Assembly: GCA_013398615.1 (NCBI GenBank)
Contig: VZSR01003807.1
Span: forward strand, 18,614,777 to 18,678,776
From: Brachypodius melanocephalos
Lineage: Eukaryota; Chordata; Aves; Passeriformes; Pycnonotidae
Length of the DNA: 64,000 nt
Direction: 5' to 3'
In this document: positions 1 to 9,056 of the stretch, piece after piece
Numbering within the stretch: the stretch's first letter is position 1
How the letters are laid out: each line of letters begins with the position of its first letter
The notes under the pieces: model-generated
What the model saw: the letters and a program-made list of their open reading frames with translations, nothing else
What the model was told of the DNA's origin: nothing
The model's database searches: none
Position numbers and translations under genes: made by a program

Positions 1-2030
1 TTGGTCAAACCTTCAGTTTGAGAGGTGTCAGCTGCCACTGCTCTCCAATGGGATGCAGGCTGTGCTAGCACAGGGGTCTGCTCCTGCTGCTGCCTATGCA
101 GTGCCCCAGCTAGGACGTGCAGCTGGGTATCCATTGGGAGCAAATTTGCATAGTGTTTCAGGAATGGGAGAAGAAAAGTGGCTTAGAGAGGCAGAGGAAG
201 GCAGAAGCACCTGCTGCTGACCTTTGAAGAGGATGGGGTGACTGTGTCCTCTCACTGGACCCATTAACCACAGGCATCTCCTTCAGAGCTGAGATGTTGG
301 GCAGCATCAGGAGCTGCAGGTGAGTGCTTGAGCTGCTCTCAGCAGTGATCTGTTCTTACATGGTACTTATGTGCTGGCTTATATGGAGATACATTTTATT
401 GTCATGTTTGTAAACAGGAAAATAGTTAAACTATTTTCAGCTTTCATTTTACAACAAGCTGCCCTTTATAACAAGTGAACTGCCCCCAGGCTCTCTGAAC
501 AAACAGGTGGACTGAGTGTGCAGTTTTCCAATGCTTTTACATAAATAACAGCTTTTGAGAGAAACTCTGCTAGTCAGAGCCTTCTGAGATGAGCAAAAAG
601 CTTTTCTCCACTGAGAACAGACTACCTGTTTGCACCCACATTCCCAGCGCTTACTGCAGCTACAGATCACCTAGCTGCATTGCTCTTTCTTTCTCAGAAT
701 AGATTGCAGGGAAGCCCTCTGTATTTGTGTTCTGGTTTAGTGCAAATTTTGGGAGGAAGCCTCTGAATGGGGTCCCTCTAGAAAACACATTCAAGCAGCC
801 CCTTCCCCAGCTGGTTTGGGAAAAGACTTCCTAGGAGAAAAGTGGAAAAAACTGTTTAACAGAATATTCACAAACATAAAAAAAAAAATTAATAATATTA
901 AACAATAAAACCTCTCTCTGTTCTGAAGAGATGGCAAATTCAGAAAATCCTTGTCATGAGTGCAGTTTCTGCAGACAAACTGCACACTTCTTCTCCTGCC
1001 TTTCAATCTCAGAACCAGGCCTAAAGGTGCAGAAGCTAATATCCAGCATAAACACAACAGACAACTGGGGATACAAACATCATAAAGTCACCCTAGGACA
1101 CCCTCCTGTTCCCAATGGCTTAGGCACTTCCAATGAAGAAAAACTTCCCTGCAATATTTATACTAGGAGATTCCTTCTCTGATACTAACAACATTTGCAG
1201 TTAGTTTGACAGATGCAGTGCATTTGCACTAAAACACTAGCAATATTATATTTTTTTTAAATTGCAAACAGTTATTTTATACTATACATAGTTCCATCGG
1301 GAGAGTGTTCCAAATATACATTCATGTTCCAGAAATGTATCTATGTTTATTTTTCCATAGATCTAGGAGAAAAACATAAGGAAAATCTGTCCAGAAAGAC
1401 AGCCCAGAGATTATTTTATGTAGCAGTGAGGTCTGTACCACTTTCCCTTTATTTACAGGTGAATTCAAAAGAAACGTGAAAAAAGTTGAGAAAATACTTC
1501 TTTCATGCTGCTGCTTGCCATGGTGGCCTCCTGGTAAAGTTCATATGCTTAGAGAAAGTATTCAGTGATTAATGAAACTGCAGCCACGGTTTAGTATGGT
1601 TTAAGACTTTTTGTCTTTGTTTCGATTTGCAAATTTTCATGATTATATTGTACTGGGAAAAACGTGAGTATTTTTTCTCCCATAATATTACAACGGAATG
1701 TAGCATCAGCCTACTGGAAACTTCATCTTCCACCCACTGATTCTCTGAGTTAATTACCAGTATCATTGGTTTCAGCTTTGCAAGTCACACCAGTTGAGCA
1801 AGATATGCCAACAAATGGTCTTAAAATTAGATATGTGCTTAAACCGTCTTTCTCTCCATCTTTTTAGCATTATACTGAATAGACCCTTATGGATTTACAC
1901 ACATTTAAAGTTTTGTTGGGTTGTGAACTTGTGCCCTATTTGGATCATTTAACACTTGAAACAGAAAACCCTCCATTATCATTTTCGCTCCCAAAATCTT
2001 GCTGCCTTAGATTGTTAGGGGGCTCTTTTT
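1..2030. other. Intergenic AT-rich sequence, no gene recognised
   Basis: No coding family, RNA gene or repeat is recognised here. The first 340 bases are more GC-balanced than what follows. They contain a good splice-donor-like string (gctgcag followed by gtgagt) near 319, but no convincing acceptor or conserved reading frame precedes it. From about 840 to 1900 the sequence is AT-rich with short A and T runs. Short open frames occur on both strands (for example 791-1057 on - and 931-1182 on +) and overlap one another, as expected by chance. Confidence 0.6.
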
Positions 2031-2113
2031 GCTCTCCTACTGGCAACGAGATGTCTATTCCTGTTTCTTCGCTTGTCAGAAGCGACAATCGAAAACGGCA
2101 TTATTAAATTCTG

Positions 2114-2127
2114 CCACTTGGTGGCAC
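2114..2127 (+). promoter_or_regulatory. CTCF-like motif, forward orientation
   Basis: The string CCACTTGGTGGCAC agrees with the vertebrate CTCF core consensus (CCASYAGRKGGCRS) at 13 of 14 positions; the mismatch is T for A at position 6. It lies about 160 bases upstream of the candidate first-exon ATG at 2275 and at the edge of a CpG-enriched stretch. CTCF binds such motifs to anchor chromatin loops. Occupancy cannot be seen from sequence, and a match of this quality can arise by chance. Confidence 0.35.
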
Positions 2128-2159
2128 TGAGAAATAACACAAAAGGTGCTGTAAAACAC

Positions 2160-2350
2160 GGCCAAGTGCCGGGTGATAACCGGGCCCAGTGGCCCTCGGA
2201 AAGGAAGACATCAGGAAGGGATTTCTGCCGGCAGAAATTGCTTGTTAGCAGGTTTTGAGCTCGTGGCCGCTGGGATGCTGCTGCTGCTGCTGCTGCTGCA
2301 CTCGGGCGCGCACGGCGAGTGCCTTCGCTCGCCGCTGGCTCTGCTGGCTG
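2160..2350 (+). promoter_or_regulatory. Small CpG-rich cluster, candidate promoter or first-exon region
   Basis: Roughly a dozen or more CpG dinucleotides fall within about 190 bases, in strings such as gccggg, cctcgg, gccggc, ctcgtggccgc, actcgggcgcgcacggcgag and cttcgctcgccg. The flanking several kilobases are AT-rich and CpG-poor. In vertebrate germline DNA, methylated CpGs decay, so a local cluster suggests an unmethylated regulatory island or a constrained first exon. No TATA box is evident. It coincides with the signal-peptide-like frame starting at 2275, which favours + strand transcription. Confidence 0.4.
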
Positions 2351-2598
2351 ATGTTCCGTACACCTCTTACATTTGTTACTTAAGAATCAGCTCTACCTAC
2401 CTAGGAGGGTTTTTTGCTGGTGGTGGAGGAGAAAGAAGTTGCAAAGCCTTCATTTCCAGTGACTCAGTTCAGGCAGTGTCAGAGAGTTTCTCTTGGGCAA
2501 GGAAATTTTCGTGGATGTCCCTGGGGAGAGCCCCCCCGAATGTAGATATTATTGTCCGCTTGGTTAGAGGAGACACAGTAAAGCCATGTAAGGAATAA
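2275..2598 (+). CDS. Possible first coding exon with signal-peptide-like start (unidentified)
   Basis: The ATG at 2275 has G at -3 and an upstream gccgctggg, a reasonable Kozak context. It is followed by seven CTG leucine codons and then HSGAHGE, which resembles a secretory signal peptide with a small-residue cleavage zone. The frame runs 107 codons to a stop at 2598, but CpG and GC content drop after about 2355. A real exon would probably end earlier. A GC-type donor (gcgagt) lies at 2315-2320, and no strong GT donor is seen nearby. The open frame itself extends upstream to a Met at 2173, but the 2275 Met suits a signal peptide better. I do not recognise the protein. A CTG microsatellite read by chance is the main alternative. 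Confidence 0.22.
   Translation: MLLLLLLLHSGAHGECLRSPLALLADVPYTSYICYLRISSTYLGGFFAGGGGERSCKAFISSDSVQAVSESFSWARKFSWMSLGRAPPNVDIIVRLVRGDTVKPCKE
2278..2298 (+). repeat. (CTG)7 trinucleotide repeat
   Basis: Seven perfect CTG units directly follow the ATG at 2275, so in that frame they encode a leucine run. Such repeats are common inside vertebrate signal peptides and are prone to length polymorphism. Confidence 0.9.
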
Positions 2599-2890
2599 AC
2601 TTACTCCAGAGTGTGGGTATGGATGTAGGGGTTTGTGTGTGTGAGTGTGTATGGTTTGACTGACTTACCATCACTACTAGTACAGAAAATAAAAGAACTG
2701 GACCCAGAGTTTATTCAGGTTCTTTCTCATCTTGGCTGATAATACCCAGTAAAGGTCAAGTGCTCTAGAAATTGATTTCATTTGTGGTTACATTCCATCT
2801 CCCTCGTGCAGCTCTTCTTTCAGATGAGAACTGAAAATTTGTTTTTCTCTTTCCCCCTATGTAAAGATTTTCTTGCTGTTGTTATTTATT

Positions 2891-3197
2891 CAGAACTCTT
2901 TACAAGGGCATGTAGGGATAGGAAAAGGGGGAAGGACTTTAAACTGAAAGAGGGTAGATTTAGATTATATATTAGAAATTCTTCATTGTGGTGGTGGTGA
3001 GGCACTAGAACAGTTTGCCCACTGTGGATGCCCTATCCCTGAAATTGTTCCAGGCCAAGTTGGATGAGACTTTAAACAACCTGACCAAGTGGAAGGTGTT
3101 GCCCATGGTGAGGGGGTTGGAACTAGGTTGTCTTTAAGGTCCCTTCCAATACAAACAATTCTGTGATTCTGTGATTCTGTGATTCTGTGATTCTATG
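2891..3197 (+). mobile_element. CR1 LINE 3' end, 5'-truncated
   Basis: This follows the usual 3' end of avian chicken-repeat-1 retrotransposons. It includes the segments ctctttacaagggcatgtaggg, gactttaaactgaaagaggg, gtggtgaggcactagaacag, ccctatccctgaa, ggttggaactagg and ggtcccttccaat. It ends in four tandem copies of the 8-mer ctgtgatt (about 3162-3196), the hallmark CR1 3' terminus. About 307 bases survive. The reverse-transcriptase region is absent, as is typical of 5'-truncated target-primed insertions. An ERVL-type LTR begins about 66 bases downstream. Confidence 0.93.
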
Positions 3198-3263
3198 AAC
3201 TGAGAGCTGTTTTTCTGTCTGATCTTTTCTTCTGTCATTACTCCTTGTATGTGTGTTTGAGTC

Positions 3264-3836
3264 TATGCTGGTTTGGACTGGAATAGAGTCCATTTTTTTT
3301 TTTCATAGGAGCTGGTATGAGGCTGTGGTTTGGATTGTGCTGAAAACAATGCTGACAACACTGGGGTGTTTTATCTATTGCTGAGCAGCACTTGCACAGA
3401 GCCAAGGCCTTTTCTGCTCAGCTCACCCCTTCAGCAAACAGTTGTGAGGGAAAACATCCACGACAGGCTGACTCCGACTGACCACAGATATTCCATACCA
3501 TATGGTGTCATGCTCAGTGTGTAGAGCTGGGGGAAGAAGAGGGAAGGAAGGACATTCAGAGTGATGGCATTTGTCTTTCCAAGTCACTGCTATGTGTGAT
3601 GGAGCCCTGCTTTTCTGAAGATGGCTGAACACCTGCCTGCCCTTGGGAAGTGGTGAATGAGTTATTTGGTTTGCTTTGCTAGCTTTGCATGGCTTTTGCT
3701 TTACTAATTAAACTGTCTTTATCTCAGCCTAGGAGTTTTCTCATTTTTACTCATCTGATTCTCTCCCCCAAACGACCAGCAGGAAAGGAGAGAGCAACTG
3801 TGTGGTACTTGGTTGTTGAGTGAGGTTAAACCACAA
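3264..3836 (+). mobile_element. Solo LTR of an ERVL-type endogenous retrovirus
   Basis: About 573 bases resemble a very common passerine ERVL-type LTR. It starts at tatgctggttt, a decayed TG start. It carries the internal blocks gagctggtatgaggct, ttgctgagcagc, atattccataccatatgg, gatggagccctgctttt and ctgaacacctgcctgcc. An ATTAAA polyadenylation-type signal lies at 3707-3712, followed by ctgtctttatctcagcc, and the end is ggttaaaccaca. No retroviral internal region, primer-binding site or second LTR flanks it, so it is a solo LTR left by recombination between the two LTRs of a former provirus. I could not find a convincing target-site duplication, and the copy has scattered substitutions. Confidence 0.9.
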
Positions 3837-3839
3837 TGG

Positions 3840-6780
3840 ACTTCCATTAAAGCTCCTATTAAAGAAAGTAAAATTGTGATCATTGTTCCCAGACTTCTCA
3901 ACCGGGAGAAATTTTCAGAGTGAAAAGACTCTTGGGACAGAAAGGAAACAGCCATCTGAAAAGCAGTGATGTTATTTAATTTCCCTGTATTTCTAGAGTT
4001 ACAGCTGAGTCTGCACTATTAAACAGTATGGTAAAACAGGATTACTTTTACAGAGCAAAGGAGCTGGTAATGAGGACTTGCTGTGGCTCTTAGGAGGGTG
4101 TTAGCCCAAATTTGGGGCTGCCCTGTGGAAGGATCACACCTTGCAGGTGGATTTGTCTACTGCCCACCCTCTTGTCTTGCTCAGTGTGAACTGGAGGCTG
4201 GCATCCCTGGGACACTCACCACAGATGTGCCCCCCCAAGCAGAACAAAACTGCTTCTCTTGTCTGAGACAAGAGCCGAATTCCCAGGCTGTAGGTGATGA
4301 AATGGAATCGTAAATTGCTGCTACCCCAATATATTAGTGAGGATAATATGTCACTGAAAAAAAATATTCTTCTTCAGTGATTTAAATGTGGATAACTGGA
4401 AGTTATTACCAACATCTGAGTATCTTGGTGGGTTAGCATAACCAGTGCAGGAGAATGATGCCCATGTAATGCATACCAAGTGCTCAAGTGCTCCTGGCAG
4501 TGACCTAGACCATGCTAGGAAGAAGATTATTGTTTCAAATGTCCTGGAAGAGTATTTGGAAATTGGAAGAGCCAAAGATGAGAGTACAGACTTGACAGAC
4601 TCAAGGAAGGACAAGCACAGATGCCGCAGTGGTGGGTGAAAACAGCTAAGGAGATGCTGATAAGCTGGATGGGAAGTTAAACCAGAGAAATCTGGGATTT
4701 TCTTCCATCCTCCACTTGAAAACTGAGGGAAACTCTACCCTGATAGATAAACTTATGGTCAGGAAAAGCTGTATCTGCACAGAACTGCTTAAACTCAAAA
4801 TAGAGGTGATCCAAAAGTGATTGAAGCTCTCCAAGAAGAGGTCCACATGGGTCTCTGTAGGCACAGCCATTATCATTGGGTGTCTACTGCACCTGGCAAG
4901 CTGGAACAGTAGCTTACAGTTTTGACCATAAAGATGTTTGGGGCCAAATAAAACCAGTCAGATTAGATCTGTGTTTTTCTTCTAAGAAGCAATAACTAAG
5001 TGAAAAACATTCTTTCAAGAGCTCCCCAGGCTAAGTGAGATTTAGTGTAGTTAATCACTTTATTAATTTATTCATCTGTGGCTTTTACCTAGCCCACCAT
5101 AACTGGCAATATCAATAAAAACTATTATGTCAAAAAGACAGTCATATCTCTGAAAGAGAGACACAAAATTATGACTCCTGAGTGCATTTCTGATGTGTCA
5201 GTATCTGGCTCCTAAATATTATCAGAACCTCCGTTTTTGATTTTTAGCACAATGGACCATATCTCAGTCAGCAGCAAACCTCAGCTAAGAAAAAAAATTA
5301 CCTTTATAAAAAGGCCTTTCGGAGGCTAAGTTTACTGCATACTGCTGACACTATGAAAAATAACCAGCATATTGTAAAAATCACACTTTAAAAACAAAAC
5401 CCAGGCAAAAATATCCATTTGGGTTATTCACTCAGCAAAATCAAAATTGCTGAAAGGTATTCCTGTACAACACTCATGCAGTAGCAGGTGTACTTGCTCA
5501 CAAACAAAGGCTAAGACAAGCACAACCTCAATGGGGCAAACTGTCTTTAATAGTCAAAAGCAGTGAAACAGCAGGAGGGCTCTCATTAAAATGACACATT
5601 CCTCTTTAAAGCAGAGAGCCATCCAAGGCAATAGTTATTTGGCAGTTAACTTTTAAAAAAATAAAGTTAAAAAGACTTTCTAACAGTTAGAAAGTTAAAA
5701 AAAACTTTCTAACATTTGATGTTTACTGAGCATGAAATTCCATCTGACATACTTGGGCCGTGACTTTCTCCAGTGACTTGCTTCTTGTTTACATTTGATT
5801 TACATCTCATTAACATGGGAAATCAAATGTGTGAACTGCCTTGTGTAAACTTCAAAACAGGCAGTTTTATGTGTTAGAAGGGTTCATGTTACTGTGTGAT
5901 CATACAAAAATAGCACGTAGACCACCAGATAAAGATGCTTGCTGTACAAATTTCCTTCCTCCTTTTTGTTAATGGTGGTGGAAACTGCCTCCTAAAAATT
6001 AAAAGGATTACTAAAAGATAGACTGCAAAGCTACATTCACTCTGCTGTAACTCATACCCATCATTTACCTCAACAAATATCAGCACCAAGGTATCATCAC
6101 CAGAAACTAAGGGTTGTCACCCTTGCTCATCACAAATGTTTGAACAAGAGGTGGGAATAGGCACAGCCCATCTTTATAATGGCCACCAGAAATGATGGAG
6201 CAGTCTCCAGACAGAATTGTTATAGGAAACACAGTAAGATAAGATACATTTTTTCAGCTAATTGACAACCGTGTAAAGGTTAATGCTGAAATCAACTCTC
6301 AGCAAAAGCTATAGGTAATTGCTGTGAACTTGAAAACGTTAATTACATCTCACATCATTCTCTACAGAGCACCCAATTAACAGATGAAAGATTAAGGTAT
6401 TAACATCCTCATCCTGCTCCTACCTAAAACTGGATCACACCGCCATTGGTTCCAAGGTACCAAAAGCTTCAATATGAAAGGAATGGAAGATGACAAGTAT
6501 GACAAAATTTTGAACTATTCCAAAGCAGAGATCTTTAAGTCTGACTTTCATACTAGCAAATCTTGATGAAATCATAATAATACAAAGACTTTTGCAGGGA
6601 CAGAGAAGAATAATACAATAACTCCAAGAGTTCACTGTAGAAATATGCAACCTGTGTTCCAAATGTTCTTGAAGAGAGAGCAAATAGAGACACAATGACA
6701 TTTTTTATTATGCAAAAATTAGAGTAATCTCAACTGAAATTGATTGAAACTGGCTCAGAAAAGTCATGCAGTACTGAATG
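3840..6780. other. Intergenic sequence, no gene recognised
   Basis: Unique-looking AT-rich sequence with no recognised gene. Short overlapping open frames on both strands (4083-4313, 4351-4614, 4445-4639, 6435-6701) have no family signature. A local hairpin lies at 5675-5696 and is listed separately. The stretch 6240-6360 is rich in TAATT-like homeodomain half-sites, which may be regulatory or simply AT composition. Confidence 0.6.
5675..5713. repeat. Short inverted plus direct repeat (actttctaac)
   Basis: The 10-mer actttctaac at 5675-5684 is followed after one base by its reverse complement gttagaaagt (5686-5695), a near-perfect hairpin. The same unit, as aactttctaac, recurs directly at 5703-5713. 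This looks like a local duplication and inversion event in A-rich DNA, with no evident function. Confidence 0.8.
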
Positions 6781-7555
6781 ACTGGATTAAAAAAAAAAAG
6801 CTAGTTGAAACATAAAGTGACACAGATGGAAGGGAAAATGGGAAATGATGCATTTGTGATGACAGACTTCATTAGCTATTATCAGTCAGGAAAGAGATCT
6901 TGATGTCATTGTAGAAGTTTCTGAAAGCATCAGATCATCACTTAGCAGTAGCTGAAAGGACAAACACAGTCCAATTAATTGTTGGGAGGAGAGGCAGAAA
7001 TATAAAATACCTCAATGCCAGTACAGAAATCTCAAGTACTTCTCATATCTTCAGAGTTGTACACGTTTCTAGTTGTTTCCATTTCTGAGCAGTAGGAGAA
7101 AAAACATAAAGAGTATAATGGTGAGTACAGGTAAGGAATTTCTTCTGTGGATGCCTAGATTTAACTTCTTCATCTTAGAAAGATTCTCTCTGAGAGACTC
7201 AGAGACTTATTAAATGAGATTAGTATGAAGAATATGATGAAGAAAATATGCTCCTTTCATCACAGCACAAAGTTAGAGAGATACTAAGCAAAATAGTTTG
7301 GAAGCAAATTTGAAAAAAAGAAAAGGAAATATTTTCATACCTTGTTAGTGAATTGTTGAACTAATCCATTGGCACAGGGGGTTTTGGAGACCAAGAGATT
7401 AAATGGGCTCAAAAAAGTGATTAGTCGAGGTAATGGAAGGAAGTTTGTCAAAGGCTGTTAAACTCAGCCGTGAAACTGCTCCAGCTCCAGAAGCCTCTGA
7501 ACAGGGGCTAGCAAGGTGCTAGGGGTGGATATGTTACCATGTTGTCAACCTATAA
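6780..7555 (+). mobile_element. Ancient decayed LINE (CR1/L3-like): RT C-terminal region plus 3' UTR
   Basis: A strongly diverged copy of an old amniote LINE. At 6888-6940 the bases aggaaagagatctt...gtcattgtag match the conserved reverse-transcriptase C-terminal coding segment (a D-L-x-V-I-V-type motif), now broken by a frameshift and stops. Further along come cttagaaagattctctctgagag (about 7175), cacaaagttagag, ggaagcaaatttgaaaa, aaggaaatattttc, ttggcacagggg and ttttggagaccaagag. Next come gggctcaaaaaagtgattag and aaaggctgttaaactcagcc, then gaaactgctccagctccagaagcctctgaac near 7495. These appear in the order expected of the RT-to-3'-UTR part of such an element, so I treat it as one insertion. 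The exact family is inferred from remembered consensus patterns. Confidence 0.65.
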
Positions 7556-7559
7556 TTTT

Positions 7560-8000
7560 CATCTCTCTAAACATACGCTGCTTCCTTCAGTATTCCTCCC
7601 TTTGGCAATAGCCTGTAGACAGACCTTTAATTGAAACAATGTCAACACTCACAGGGTCCTGAATCCATATTTTAGCCAAGAACATGCCAATTTTTTACAG
7701 AATTAGAAGTAGCGAAGAGTCCTGAACATTGAGGTCATTTCCACTCACTGGAGGCTGAGTAGCTGATAAGAAAATTTATGTTGATGTTTCTCAGTGGATT
7801 TGTGGGTTTTTTTTCATTTTGTTGGATTCTTTTAAATAATTTTATGCATCTAGCTAGTAAGACAAAAAACCTTATTTGTTTATATCTCTTGTAATCACAT
7901 GCTGTGTTAAATAGTATGCCCTTCACCTAGGATTTTCAGGAATGGAATGTATCCTGTTCTGTAATTATTGTCTAGTCCTCAGATACCTGCTATTTCCAGT
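7560..8000. other. Intergenic AT-rich sequence
   Basis: Between the ancient LINE copy and the next CR1 fragment I see nothing beyond AT-rich sequence with T runs (for example 7807-7815). The short minus-strand frame at 7735-7926 has lysine/asparagine-rich composition typical of chance frames in AT-rich DNA. Confidence 0.6.
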
Positions 8001-8104
8001 AGAACCACAGAATCACTAGGCTGGAAGAGATCTTTAAGATCAGTTTTGATGTTGAGTCTGATCCATGCCCTAACACCTCAACTAAACCATGGCACCGAGT
8101 GCCA
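8001..8104 (-). mobile_element. CR1 LINE 3' end, interrupted by assembly gap
   Basis: Antisense CR1 3'-terminal sequence: agaaccacagaatcactaggctggaagagatc, then agatcagttttgatg, and finally ctaaaccatggcaccgagtgcc running into the N block. On the minus strand this reads as the CR1 3' end. The element's remaining 5' part is either inside the gap or ends there; the bases after the gap (from 8205) are not clearly CR1. Repeat collapse is the likely reason that assembly failed here. Confidence 0.85.
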
Positions 8105-8204
8105 NNNNNNNNNNNNNNNNNNNNNNNNNNNNNNNNNNNNNNNNNNNNNNNNNNNNNNNNNNNNNNNNNNNNNNNNNNNNNNNNNNNNNNNNNNNNNNNN
8201 NNNN
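8105..8204. other. Assembly gap (100 N)
   Basis: Exactly 100 consecutive N bases, the usual placeholder for a gap of unknown size. Any open frame crossing it is meaningless. Its left edge lies inside a CR1 copy. Confidence 0.99.
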
Positions 8205-9007
8205 CCTTCTCCTCATCTGCAGTCACGAAGTTCCTTCCCACATCCACTCGAGAACAAAGGTTGGTCTTACTCTTCTTTTTGTCGTTAATATATTTGTAAA
8301 AACATTTTTTATTTACTGTGGTCTTCAATATTTTTTGAAAATTTCAGTTGAGAGTTACATATTTCTTTTATAGTGCCCAAGACAATCTTGCTGTTGCTTT
8401 AGAATGGGGCTAAACCTTTTCAAACTTTTATTTTTTGCCACTTTTTGTAGGTTAAATTGCAACTAGTGTATTTGTCACTGAAGAGACCAGGCACTGTTGA
8501 TTTCCCTATGAGATTAAAATGCTTAAAGGACTGGACAATTTAATATTTCCCCCCTATTCATGGAAGGGTTGTTTTTTTTTTTCCTGTAACCATAGATAAC
8601 ATAAATGTTGTATATTATATTCCAGACTGTTTAAATGAAACTATTTATTTGTACCATTATAGTATGCTAAATCTGTTGTTTGAGTGTAATTATTATCATA
8701 AAACACATTTATCTGTGTGTATGTGTGTACGATACTGATGAATCATTACAGCTGACATTTAGACTTTTATCTCTGAGCATTGCCAAAACCAATGATTGAA
8801 CTCTTTGATTTTTAATGTTCAGTGTGTCTGTGTTGGATAGGAACAAAACCCAAACCACCAAAATCAGCAGTGCTAGAACTGCTGACTTTCTATTTTCAAT
8901 GTACCTGGTGGCAGAACAGATTAAATTATTTAATTCAAATAATCTAAAATTATGCAAAAACAAGCAAAGAGGTTTGAAGCCCGTATTATCCTTTTCCTTC
9001 TTTTATC
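8205..9007. other. Intergenic AT-rich sequence
   Basis: No gene or repeat family is recognised. The sequence is AT-rich with a T run at about 8571-8582 and a short GT-rich stretch at 8713-8729. Short frames on opposite strands (8709-8963 on -, 8815-9054 on +) overlap and show no conserved motif. Confidence 0.6.
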
Positions 9008-9056
9008 TGATCTCAAAAGTCTCTTCCAATCTTAATGGTTTCATGATTTTATGATC
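9008..9056 (+). mobile_element. CR1 LINE 3' terminal fragment (short, decayed)
   Basis: The string gatctcaaaagtctcttccaatcttaatggtttcatgattttatgatc follows the CR1 3' terminus (ggtcccttccaacccaaaccattctatgattctatgat in typical copies) with many substitutions. It ends in two degenerate 8-base terminal repeats. No upstream CR1 sequence is recognisable, so this is a very short or very old insertion. Confidence 0.7.

Noticed and set aside
301..330. Splice-donor string cag/gtgagt
   Set aside because: Good donor consensus but no paired acceptor, conserved frame or promoter signal; such strings occur by chance every few kilobases.
7968..8373. Open frames crossing the N block
   Set aside because: The N bases translate as X and keep frames open artificially.
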